A stretch of 64,000 bases of DNA. Origin: Pseudomonas brassicacearum (lineage in GTDB: Bacteria; Pseudomonadota; Gammaproteobacteria; Pseudomonadales; Pseudomonadaceae). The notes under the pieces are model-generated. The model ran no database searches and was not told where the DNA came from. It worked only from the letters and a program-made list of their open reading frames with translations. Positions 27,048 to 34,083 of this stretch are shown here, in pieces. Numbering within the stretch: the stretch's first letter is position 1; the number at the start of each line of letters is the position of its first letter. A program made the translations under genes and the position numbers. The DNA lies in contig NZ_MOBJ01000034.1 of NCBI RefSeq assembly GCF_003732225.1, positions 248,001-312,000 of the forward strand, written 5' to 3'.

Positions 27048-29192
27048 TCAAGATATTTCGCGGCGAAACGGCGGCAGCGCATTGAGGATCGCTTTGCCGT
27101 AGCGTTGCGTGACCAGACGCCGGTCAAGCAAGGTGATAGTGCCGCGGTCTTCTTCGGTGCGCAGCAGGCGCCCGCAGGCCTGAACCAGCTTGAGCGAGGC
27201 GTCCGGCACAGAGATTTCCATGAACGGATTGCCGCCCCGGGCTTCGATCCATTCCGCCAGCGCGGCTTCGACCGGATCGTCCGGGACCGAGAACGGGATC
27301 TTGGCGATCACCACGTGCTCGCAGTAAGCACCCGGCAAGTCGACCCCCTCGGCGAAACTCGCCAGACCGAACAGCACGCTGGAGTCACCGCCATCAACGC
27401 GCGCCTTGTGCTTGTTCAGGGTTTCCTGTTTCGACAGGTTGCCTTGAATGAACACTTGCTTGCGCCAGTCACGGTCCAGGCCATCGAACACGTCCTGCAT
27501 CTGTTTACGCGAAGAGAACAGCACCAGCGTACCGCGCGAGCCTTCGACCAGTTCCGGCAGATCACGAATGATTGCTGCGGTATGAGCCGGTGCGTCCCGC
27601 GGATCGGCGCGCAGGTCCGGAACCCGTAGCACGCCGGCGTCGGCATGGTGGAACGGGCTTGGCACCACCGCTGTCACGGCTTTTTTCGGCAGACCGGCGC
27701 GCATGCGGAAACGGTCGAAAGTGCCGAGTGCGGTCAAGGTGGCCGAAGTCACCAGCGCACCGTATGCCACATTCCACAGGTTACGTCGGAGCATTTCCGC
27801 CGCGAGGATCGGGCTGGCGTTAACCTCGATGTCGAACAGCGAACCGCTTTCGGCCAGGGTCAGCCAGCGCGCCATCGGCGGGTTGTCTTCCGGGTCCTCG
27901 GCGGTGAATGCAGTCCACAGCTCCCAGTTGCCTTGAGAACGGGACAGCAGGCTGCCAAACAGCGGGTACCATTCTTCGGCCTGATTGCTGGCGATGCCAA
28001 TGTTGACCTCGCCATCCATGCCTTCCTTGAGCAGCTCGGTGAGCCGGGTAAAGACATCGGTCAGGCGTGAAAAGCCTTTCTTCAGCTCGATACCCATCTC
28101 GCGCATATGCTCGGGAATCACCCCGCCGACGAAGCGATGACGCGGCCGCTCACGACCTTCGACGTCTTCGCCGGGCTTGAAATCGGCAACCTGTTCACAG
28201 GCGGTAAACATGAACTGCTGCTGGGTCTTGATCTCCCGGGCCAGCTCCGGCACTTGCTCGATCAACTTGCCCAGATCGCCGGGCAGCGGGTGCTGGGCCA
28301 GCAACTTGGTGAGGTTCTTGGCCGTCGCTTCCAGCCAGTCGGCGGTGGAACGCAGGCGCGTGTAATGGGCGAAGTGGCCGATCGCCTTGTCTGGCAGGTG
28401 ATGGCCTTCGTCGAACACGTAAATCGTATCGCGCGGATCGGGCAGGACGGCGCCGCCGCCCAATGCCAGGTCGGCCAGGACCATGTCGTGGTTGGTGACG
28501 ATCACGTCGACCTTGCCCATGCCTTCGCGGGCCTTGTAGAAGGCGCACTGACCGAAGTTGGGGCAATGACGGTTGGTGCACTGGCTGTGATCAGTGGTCA
28601 GGCGTGCCCAGTCCGCATCTTCAAGAGCGGTGGACCAACTGTCGCGGTCGCCGTCCCACTTATTGCCGGCAAGCTTTTCGATCATGCTGGTAAAAAGCTT
28701 CTGGCTGGCCTCATCGACCTCGATCTTGAAGCCTTCTTCTTCGAATAGCTGCGCGGTAGCGGTTTGCGCGTGGCCTTCCTGCAACAGCATGTCGAGCTTG
28801 GACAGGCACATGTAGCGGCCACGGCCCTTGGCCAGCGCGAAGCTGAAATTCAGCCCGCTGTTGCGCATCAGGTCCGGCAGGTCCTTGTAGACAATCTGTT
28901 CTTGCAGGGCGACGGTCGCGGTGGCAATCACCAGGCGTTTGCCGGCGGCCTTGGCGGTCGGAATCGCCGCCAGGCTGTAGGCCACGGTTTTCCCGGTACC
29001 GGTGCCGGCTTCCACCGCGACAATCGCGGGGTCGCCACTGCGCCGGCCTTCGTCGTCGGTGTCGATGTCACCGAGGACCTTGGCAATTTCGGCGATCATC
29101 AGGCGTTGGCCGTAGCGCGGCTTGAGGCTCTTGGCTTCGAGAAAACGCGAGTAGGCGCCCTGGATCGTGGTTTTGAGTTCGGTGCTGATCAT
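27048..29192 (-). CDS. ATP-dependent DNA helicase, DinG/YoaA family (XPD-like)
   Basis: A 714-residue superfamily 2 helicase. Motifs: Walker A AVEAGTGTGKTVAYSLAA (about 61-78), four Fe-S cluster cysteines (MCLSK, QCTNRHCPNFGQC), a DEGH box in YVFDEGHHLPD, and the C-terminal motif VI region LVQACGRLLRTEEDRG. Such Fe-S helicases unwind D-loops and R-loops with 5'-3' polarity and act in repair and replication restart. In P. aeruginosa this locus is annotated dinG; the length (714) also suits YoaA. No LexA box was found in its upstream region. Start ATG at 29192. Confidence 0.92.
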   Translation of the reverse strand: MISTELKTTIQGAYSRFLEAKSLKPRYGQRLMIAEIAKVLGDIDTDDEGRRSGDPAIVAVEAGTGTGKTVAYSLAAIPTAKAAGKRLVIATATVALQEQIVYKDLPDLMRNSGLNFSFALAKGRGRYMCLSKLDMLLQEGHAQTATAQLFEEEGFKIEVDEASQKLFTSMIEKLAGNKWDGDRDSWSTALEDADWARLTTDHSQCTNRHCPNFGQCAFYKAREGMGKVDVIVTNHDMVLADLALGGGAVLPDPRDTIYVFDEGHHLPDKAIGHFAHYTRLRSTADWLEATAKNLTKLLAQHPLPGDLGKLIEQVPELAREIKTQQQFMFTACEQVADFKPGEDVEGRERPRHRFVGGVIPEHMREMGIELKKGFSRLTDVFTRLTELLKEGMDGEVNIGIASNQAEEWYPLFGSLLSRSQGNWELWTAFTAEDPEDNPPMARWLTLAESGSLFDIEVNASPILAAEMLRRNLWNVAYGALVTSATLTALGTFDRFRMRAGLPKKAVTAVVPSPFHHADAGVLRVPDLRADPRDAPAHTAAIIRDLPELVEGSRGTLVLFSSRKQMQDVFDGLDRDWRKQVFIQGNLSKQETLNKHKARVDGGDSSVLFGLASFAEGVDLPGAYCEHVVIAKIPFSVPDDPVEAALAEWIEARGGNPFMEISVPDASLKLVQACGRLLRTEEDRGTITLLDRRLVTQRYGKAILNALPPFRREIS

Positions 29193-29291
29193 GGATTGTC
29201 GGGCGCAAAAAACGCTGGATAAATTTTCAGTGGTTCGGTTCGGCCGCTATCATACCCCGCTAATTAATCCCGCGCAGAACGGAGTACCCCG

Positions 29292-29756
29292 ATGACACCT
29301 TTCGCCCTCATTTATACCCTGCATGTGCTGGCCGCCCTGATCTGGGTCGGCGGCATGTTTTTCGCCTGGATGGTCCTGCGCCCCGCCGCGATGAAGGCAC
29401 TTGAGGGGCCTGCGCGACTGAAGCTGTGGGTAGAAGTGTTTCAAGGTTTTTTTGTCTGGGTCTGGATCGCCGTGGTGATCTTGCCGATCAGTGGCGTCGG
29501 GCTGATTCATCTGCGCTTCAGCGGTTTTGAAACCGCGCCGCGTTATGTGCAGATCATGATGGGGTTGTATCTGGTGATGACCGCGCTGTTTATCCGCATT
29601 CAGGCGTTGAAACTGCCGGAGTTGCGTAACGCCGTACTGGCCGAGGATTGGCCGACGGGTGCGGCGACCCTGGGCAAGATTCGGCGCTTGGTAGGGATCA
29701 ATCTGTTGCTGGGGTTGTTGCTGGTGGCAGTGGCTTCGGCTCGGCCGATGTTCTAG
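29292..29756 (+). CDS. CopD-family membrane protein
   Basis: A 154-residue protein with four membrane helices: YTLHVLAALIWVGGMFFAWM (about 8-27), a second near 52-70, a third YVQIMMGLYLVMTALFIRI (about 81-99) and a fourth near the end. The HVLAALIWVGGMFF pattern is typical of CopD/PF05425-like proteins. Copper transport has been proposed for the family but is not shown here; His12 in the first helix is the only evident metal-binding candidate. The ATG has CGGAG (29279-29283) eight bases upstream. It is divergent from the helicase gene. Confidence 0.8.
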   Translation: MTPFALIYTLHVLAALIWVGGMFFAWMVLRPAAMKALEGPARLKLWVEVFQGFFVWVWIAVVILPISGVGLIHLRFSGFETAPRYVQIMMGLYLVMTALFIRIQALKLPELRNAVLAEDWPTGAATLGKIRRLVGINLLLGLLLVAVASARPMF

Positions 29757-29765
29757 AGGTTTCCT

Positions 29766-29900
29766 CCGTAGCAGCTGGCGAAGCCTGCGTTCGGCTGCGA
29801 AGCGGCCGTAAATCCTGCCTCCACGGTTAACCTGAAAAAACGTGGTGCCTGATTTTACGACTGCTGCGCAGCCGAACGCAGGCTTCGCCAGCTGCTACGG
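29766..29900. repeat. REP-type palindrome pair (family B variant)
   Basis: CCGTAGCAGCTGGCGAAGCC (from 29766) and its reverse complement ending at 29900 form 24-bp arms; the middle has a second partial dyad, GTTCGGCTGCGAAG versus CTGCGCAGCCGAAC. It lies between convergent genes. Confidence 0.85.
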
Positions 29901-29924
29901 ATCGTGCTGCCCCCTCGCCAGTGC

Positions 29925-30683
29925 TTACAACCGCTGCAGCGTCACCGCACCTGCCGCTCCGGCAGGGCCTGGCTGGCCTTGCACACCCGGCCGGCCACTC
30001 TTGCCGCCGTCGGTACGGTAGACGAAGCAACCTTTGGCCTTGCCGCCCGCACCCGGTTTGCCACCGGCACCGGCCACTCCTCCGGCACCACCGTCGACCA
30101 GCACCTTGATCTGCTGCGCCGGGTAATCACGCGGCAATTCCACACGCACCTGCGCGCCCGGTGCCCCGGCATGACCATCACCGCCGTTGTCGCCATCAGC
30201 ACCCTGTCCGGCCTGGCCCCATGTACAGCCTGGTTCCTCGCCGTTGCCCCCATCGAGCCCGACGTAACCCGGTGCACCAGCACCGCCGCGTGCATCCACT
30301 GACAACTCGGGAGCGTTCAGCGAAGCAATCCGCAAATTCAGGCTGCGCCCGGCGCCGGCGGCCTTGAGATAGGTGCCCGGCGCACCTCGCGAGGTGATCT
30401 GACTGCCACTGGAAAGCTGCGCACAGTTGATCTTCAGTTGCAGGCTTTGTTCACTCGGGACGATGGCGATCCGCGCCTCGCGCCCCAGACGCAACTCGCC
30501 AACGTTCAATTCGGTCACATTGGAGGGGATCAGCAGCGTGCCATAGTCGGCTACTTCCAGGCGCTCCAGTTGCAAGGTACTGGCGGTATTGGGCAAACGC
30601 AGCAGCGAGTTGGTTTCGACCGTAACCACTTGGGCCATCGCCAAGGGGCTGATCAAGACCGTCAGCAGGCAGAGCTTACGCAT
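29925..30683 (-). CDS. Exported collagen-like Gly-rich protein
   Basis: A 252-residue protein with a signal peptide (MRKLCLLTVLISPLAMAQ). Residues about 20-115 form a beta-rich domain. From about 125 to the end the sequence is rich in Gly-X-Y triplets, such as GGAGAPGYVGLDGGNG, GAGGKPGAGGKAKG and GRPGVQGQPGPAGAAG, broken by a spacer with two cysteines (EEPGCTWGQ and KGCFVY). This suggests a short collagen-like surface or periplasmic protein. Its start overlaps the stop of the DUF1145 gene by eight bases, so both are likely on one transcript. Function unknown. Confidence 0.78.
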   Translation of the reverse strand: MRKLCLLTVLISPLAMAQVVTVETNSLLRLPNTASTLQLERLEVADYGTLLIPSNVTELNVGELRLGREARIAIVPSEQSLQLKINCAQLSSGSQITSRGAPGTYLKAAGAGRSLNLRIASLNAPELSVDARGGAGAPGYVGLDGGNGEEPGCTWGQAGQGADGDNGGDGHAGAPGAQVRVELPRDYPAQQIKVLVDGGAGGVAGAGGKPGAGGKAKGCFVYRTDGGKSGRPGVQGQPGPAGAAGAVTLQRL

Positions 30684-30954
30684 GACGAACCTCCGCAGCC
30701 GAAGGGGTCGCAATGGTTTGCAAATGGAAGATACCGACGACGAGAATCTGCAAGCGATCACGCCACGGATGAGCACGCGCGCTGAGGTTGCGGTGATAGA
30801 GCACCAGTTCCACAAGATGGGTCATCAGCAACAGGCTACCGGCCAGATTGACCATTAGATGAAACGGACTGATCAACGGGCTGATCAGATTGACCAGCAC
30901 CACCAGCCAGAACAACAGGGTCAATCCCTTCCCCAAGCCCCAAAGCACCTTCAT
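30676..30954 (-). CDS. DUF1145 small membrane protein
   Basis: A 92-residue protein with two or three hydrophobic stretches (GKGLTLLFWLVVLVNLISP about 8-26 and LMVNLAGSLLLMTHLVELVL about 33-52) and a His-containing loop, matching the DUF1145 family of Pseudomonas. The C-terminal third (HPWRDRLQILVVGIFHLQT) may be a third membrane segment. Function unknown. It sits upstream of, and overlaps, the collagen-like gene. Confidence 0.8.
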   Translation of the reverse strand: MKVLWGLGKGLTLLFWLVVLVNLISPLISPFHLMVNLAGSLLLMTHLVELVLYHRNLSARAHPWRDRLQILVVGIFHLQTIATPSAAEVRHA

Positions 30955-31205
30955 GTACGCCCCCGCAGATCATTGTTCTTTGCGCGCACAGTACCGACTT
31001 CTGCAAGGAATAAGCCAGAGGCCAGCGAAAATTCTTCTGAACGGGCGGTTTAGAGCGTCGCAACTGTCGATCAGCGGCCCATAACCCGTTCGACCCGACG
31101 GCTTTTCGCCGCGTATTTACGGCAGATCCCGCCATTACCTGCAGCAGCCCCTAGGCCCGGACGTTCGGGCAGGCTAGTCTTCGCCTATCTGATTGAGGAT
31201 CTTCG

Positions 31206-31703
31206 ATGACCGCAGGTATTTCTTCGCGCACGCCCCAGCAAGCCCTCGCCGCCTTGCTCGACCGTTATGCGCCACAACGTTTGTTGCTGATCGGCGCCAG
31301 CGACTTCCCGGCGCTGGAAGCCTTCAAGCTCGCGCACCCGGATGCCTGCGTCGCTCAGGTCGCACCCGGTCCGCTGCCAGCCGAGTTCGCGGCCCAGCGC
31401 TTTGACCTGGCACTGGCGCTCGATTGCCTTGAGCATCTGCCCAAACGCGATGGCCTGAACCTGCTCGGCGGGATTCGCAACCTCAACGCCAGCCGCATTG
31501 CCGTGCTCGCAGATCTGAAAGCCTGTGGCTGGCAAGAAACCGACTTCTTTTCCCTGGCACTGCAATCCAGCGAACGCTTCCAGCGCGACGAACAGGTCCT
31601 GACACTGTTTACCTACGATCTGCTTGACTACAAACAAGTACCCGACTGGCTCAATTCACGGTTCTGGGCCAATCCGGAAAATTTCGGAAAATACTGGTGG
31701 TAA
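31206..31703 (+). CDS. DUF6231 protein, methyltransferase-like fold
   Basis: A 165-residue cytoplasmic protein. RLLLIGASDFPALEAFK (about 24-40), FDLALALDCLEHLPKRDG (about 67-84) and RIAVLADL (about 99-106) resemble a class I methyltransferase Rossmann core, but the glycine-rich motif I is reduced (GASD), so cofactor binding is doubtful. The C-terminus WLNSRFWANPENFGKYWW is strongly conserved in Pseudomonas relatives as I recall them. The next gene starts four bases after its stop, so the two form an operon. Function unknown. Confidence 0.8.
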   Translation: MTAGISSRTPQQALAALLDRYAPQRLLLIGASDFPALEAFKLAHPDACVAQVAPGPLPAEFAAQRFDLALALDCLEHLPKRDGLNLLGGIRNLNASRIAVLADLKACGWQETDFFSLALQSSERFQRDEQVLTLFTYDLLDYKQVPDWLNSRFWANPENFGKYWW

Positions 31704-31707
31704 CACG

Positions 31708-32184
31708 ATGAGTACGTCCATTTGCCCGTGCGGCAGCGGCACCCCGCTGGATGCCTGCTGCGGCCACTACCACGCCGGCCACCCGGCGCCGTGCGCCGAA
31801 GCCTTGATGCGTTCGCGCTACAGCGCCTATGTGCTGGGCCTGATCGACTATCTGGTGGCTACCACCCTGCCCGCCCAACAGGCAGGCCTGGATCGCCAGT
31901 CGATCAGCGACTGGAGCGCGCAAAGCACCTGGCTCGGCCTTGAAGTGGAAAGTTCCGAGGTGTTCGGCGGCCAGCCCGAACATGCGTTCGTCACCTTCAC
32001 CGCACGCTGGCACGACAGCACCGGCGAGCATGGCCACCGCGAACGTTCATCCTTTGTGCAAAACACCGGGCGCTGGTACTTCATCGACCCGACCGTGCAG
32101 CTCAAGGTCGGGCGCAATGATGCATGCCCCTGTGCCAGCGGGCAGAAATTCAAGAAATGCTGCGCGAGTTATTTCACTGCTTGA
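31708..32184 (+). CDS. YchJ family protein with two SEC-C zinc motifs
   Basis: A 158-residue protein. An N-terminal SEC-C motif CPCGSGTPLDACCGHY (residues 5-20) and a C-terminal one CPCASGQKFKKCC (about 142-154) flank the YchJ core (EALMRSRYSAYVLGLIDYLV, about 31-50, and RSSFVQNTGRWYFIDP). This is the UPF0225/YchJ family, an NTF2-like fold with SEC-C zinc-binding ends. The role is unknown. The ATG at 31708 follows the DUF6231 stop closely. A REP palindrome follows. Confidence 0.9.
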   Translation: MSTSICPCGSGTPLDACCGHYHAGHPAPCAEALMRSRYSAYVLGLIDYLVATTLPAQQAGLDRQSISDWSAQSTWLGLEVESSEVFGGQPEHAFVTFTARWHDSTGEHGHRERSSFVQNTGRWYFIDPTVQLKVGRNDACPCASGQKFKKCCASYFTA

Positions 32185-32194
32185 GGTGAGTTCT

Positions 32195-32269
32195 AAAAGA
32201 TCGCAGCCTTCGGCAGCTCCTACAGGGGAATGCATCCGTCGCAGGAGCTGCCGCAGGCTGCGATCTTTT
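32195..32269. repeat. REP-type palindrome (family B)
   Basis: AAAAGATCGCAGCCTTCGGC (from 32195) is matched by the arm ending GCCGCAGGCTGCGATCTTTT at 32269, with one or two mismatches. It lies between ychJ-like and LEA lipoprotein genes that face the same way. Confidence 0.85.
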
Positions 32270-32303
32270 GCGGCTAAACTGGGGTTCAAGGAGAAATACC
32301 ACC

Positions 32304-32789
32304 ATGACCCATCAGCGGCGCGCCCTACAAACCCTCACCCTGTTCATCGCCCTGAGCCTCGGCGGCTGCGCATCCTGGTTCGCTGACGAGACCCTCGACC
32401 CGCAAGTCCATCTGCTCAAAGTCGAAGTGGTGCGCGCCAAACTCCTTGAGCAGAAATTCATGCTGTATTTTCGCGTCGACAACCCCAACGACTCCGACCT
32501 GACGGTTCGCGGCCTGGTGTACCGGATTCATTTGAGCGAGTTCCTGCTGGCCGAAGGCGAGTCCAGCAATTGGTTCACCGTCGATCCGAAAAGCAGCAGC
32601 TATTTTCAGGTGCCGATTCGTACCAACCTCTGGCAGCACCTGCGCGACGTGGTGAAAATGCTGAAGAAACCCGACCAGCCAATCCCCTATCGCCTGGAAG
32701 GAGAGTTGAAAACCGGATTATTGTTCGGCAATGACGTGCACCAGGCACGTTATGGCGAGATAATTCCCGGCGATTTTATTCCGGAGTAA
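32304..32789 (+). CDS. LEA14/WHy-domain lipoprotein
   Basis: A 161-residue lipoprotein: signal peptide with lipobox SLGGC (Cys22), then a WHy/LEA type 2 domain (about 40-155) with VRAKLLEQKFMLYFRVDNPN and LTVRGLVYRIHLSEFLLAEG. WHy domains are found in desiccation and stress proteins; in Pseudomonas these are small outer-membrane or periplasmic lipoproteins of unknown role. The ATG has AAGGAG ten bases upstream. The next small gene starts five bases after its stop. Confidence 0.87.
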   Translation: MTHQRRALQTLTLFIALSLGGCASWFADETLDPQVHLLKVEVVRAKLLEQKFMLYFRVDNPNDSDLTVRGLVYRIHLSEFLLAEGESSNWFTVDPKSSSYFQVPIRTNLWQHLRDVVKMLKKPDQPIPYRLEGELKTGLLFGNDVHQARYGEIIPGDFIPE

Positions 32790-32794
32790 CCTCG

Positions 32795-33004
32795 ATGACC
32801 CAGCAACCCCATGTCCATGGCCCTGACTGCAATCACGATCATGACCATCACGACCACCATGATCACGACCATGGCCATGTCCACGGCCCGAACTGCGGCC
32901 ACGCTCACCAGGAGCCGGTACGCAATGCGCTGAAAGACGTTGGCCGCAACGACCCTTGCCCATGCGGCAATGGCAAGAAATTCAAGAAGTGCCACGGCGC
33001 TTGA
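32795..33004 (+). CDS. Small His-rich SEC-C metal-binding protein
   Basis: A 69-residue protein in two parts. Residues 6-38 are mostly His and Asp, framed by two copies of HVHGP-x-C (HVHGPDC and HVHGPNC); residues about 40-69 are a SEC-C motif DPCPCGNGKKFKKCHG. Both parts should bind metal (zinc, nickel or copper), so a small metal buffer or chaperone is plausible but unproven. It shares an operon with the LEA lipoprotein, and a second SEC-C gene lies 0.6 kb upstream. Confidence 0.88.
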   Translation: MTQQPHVHGPDCNHDHDHHDHHDHDHGHVHGPNCGHAHQEPVRNALKDVGRNDPCPCGNGKKFKKCHGA

Positions 33005-33026
33005 TGCGTTAGCCAAACGTGCGCTT

Positions 33027-33116
33027 TGTAGGAGCATGGCTTGCCAGCGATGAACGATGACGCGCAATGCCTCAGATACCGAGGTGCCCCTATCGCGGGC
33101 AAGCCTTGCTCCTACA
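33027..33116. repeat. REP-type palindrome pair (divergent variant)
   Basis: TGTAGGAGCATGGCTTGCCAGCGA-like left arm (33027-33050) and right arm TCGCGGGCAAGCCTTGCTCCTACA-like (33093-33116) pair imperfectly. It keeps the TGTAGGAGC ends of family B with a different core. Confidence 0.7.
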
Positions 33117-33120
33117 GGGT

Positions 33121-33678
33121 TTAATCAGCCATCAGAATCTCGGCAGTGCGAACCACCGTCGCATATTCCCCGTGCAGATTGCCCAGCGACATGGCATGCA
33201 CCTCCTGCGCCGAATGCATCTTGCCGAAGAAGTCGACCTTGTCGAAGGTGTAGCAGGCGTCTTCCGCCACCCAGGTTTCAAACCCCAGATTGCCCGCCGT
33301 ACGCGCTGTGGACTCGACCGAGTTGTGGGTCGCCACGCCGACAATGATCAGTTGCTCGATCCCCGCCTCACGCAAACTCGCCGCAAGCATCGTCCCACTG
33401 AACGCATCAGGGACCTGTTTCTGAATCACCTGCTCGCCCGATAGCGGCTCGAACCGCACCTGAAACTCGACACCCGACTGCTGCGGCCAGAACACCGACT
33501 CTGGCGAGCGGGACAAATGCTGCACATGAATCACTGGCCGCGCCATGCGCCGCCATTCGCTTAGCAACTGTGCCATGTGCTCTTCAGCGTCTGGGTTGTT
33601 GCGCGGTCCCAGTTTGGGGTGGTGAATGCCTTTTTGCTGATCGATAAGGATAAGCGCTGCGTTTGCCTGAAGTTCCAT
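33121..33678 (-). CDS. Isochorismatase-fold hydrolase lacking the catalytic cysteine
   Basis: A 185-residue isochorismatase-like protein. The catalytic Asp (ALILIDQQKG, Asp13) and Lys (VIQKQVPDAFSGT, Lys87) are in place, but the nucleophile position reads GVATHNSVESTAR, so Ser120 stands where cysteine hydrolases have Cys. The cis-peptide GVATH is kept. It may therefore work more like true isochorismatases, which need no Cys, than like nicotinamidase-type amidases. The ATG at 33678 was chosen because the family starts with a strand just before the Asp; a longer frame to 33762 is basic and unlike the family. Substrate unknown. Confidence 0.87.
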   Translation of the reverse strand: MELQANAALILIDQQKGIHHPKLGPRNNPDAEEHMAQLLSEWRRMARPVIHVQHLSRSPESVFWPQQSGVEFQVRFEPLSGEQVIQKQVPDAFSGTMLAASLREAGIEQLIIVGVATHNSVESTARTAGNLGFETWVAEDACYTFDKVDFFGKMHSAQEVHAMSLGNLHGEYATVVRTAEILMAD

Positions 33679-33783
33679 GGCGAGTTTTCTCTTGCACGAG
33701 TCATTGATTTTTCCACACTTGAGCATCACCGCTTTCGATAGGCAAGTCATCGTGATCGCCAATCCCCAGAAAACAGCACAGTT

Positions 33784-33960
33784 ACCTGTAGCGAGGGGGC
33801 ATGCCCCAATGCCGGTCAGTTAAGGCACAAATCTGTGGGAGCGAGCCTGCTCGCGATAGCGGTGGGTCAGTCAACATTGATGTTGAATGTGATGCCGTCA
33901 TCGCGAGCAGGCTCGCTCCCACATGGATTGCGCTTAACTGACAGCCCCCTCGCCACAGGT
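33784..33960. repeat. Nested REP palindromes upstream of quiP
   Basis: An outer hairpin (arm 33784-33800, ACCTGTAGCGAGGGGGC, with arm 33944-33960) encloses a middle inverted repeat (GTCAGTTAAG 33815-33824 with CTTAACTGAC 33933-33942). That in turn encloses a complete family A REP pair at 33834-33923 (TGTGGGAGCGAGC arms). It fills most of the gene-free stretch 33679-34083. The rest, 33961-34083, is presumably the quiP promoter region; GCAGGAGC (34072-34079) serves as its ribosome binding site. Confidence 0.85.
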
Positions 33961-34083
33961 ACAGCGTCATTTTCTGTGATTTATCGGACAAACCTTGAAA
34001 TAAGATTGGCACCCGCTTGCGCGGCCTTCTCCTGCTCTCTAACGTAGCGCCTTTATCGGTACGACCCCCGCAGGAGCTTTGCC

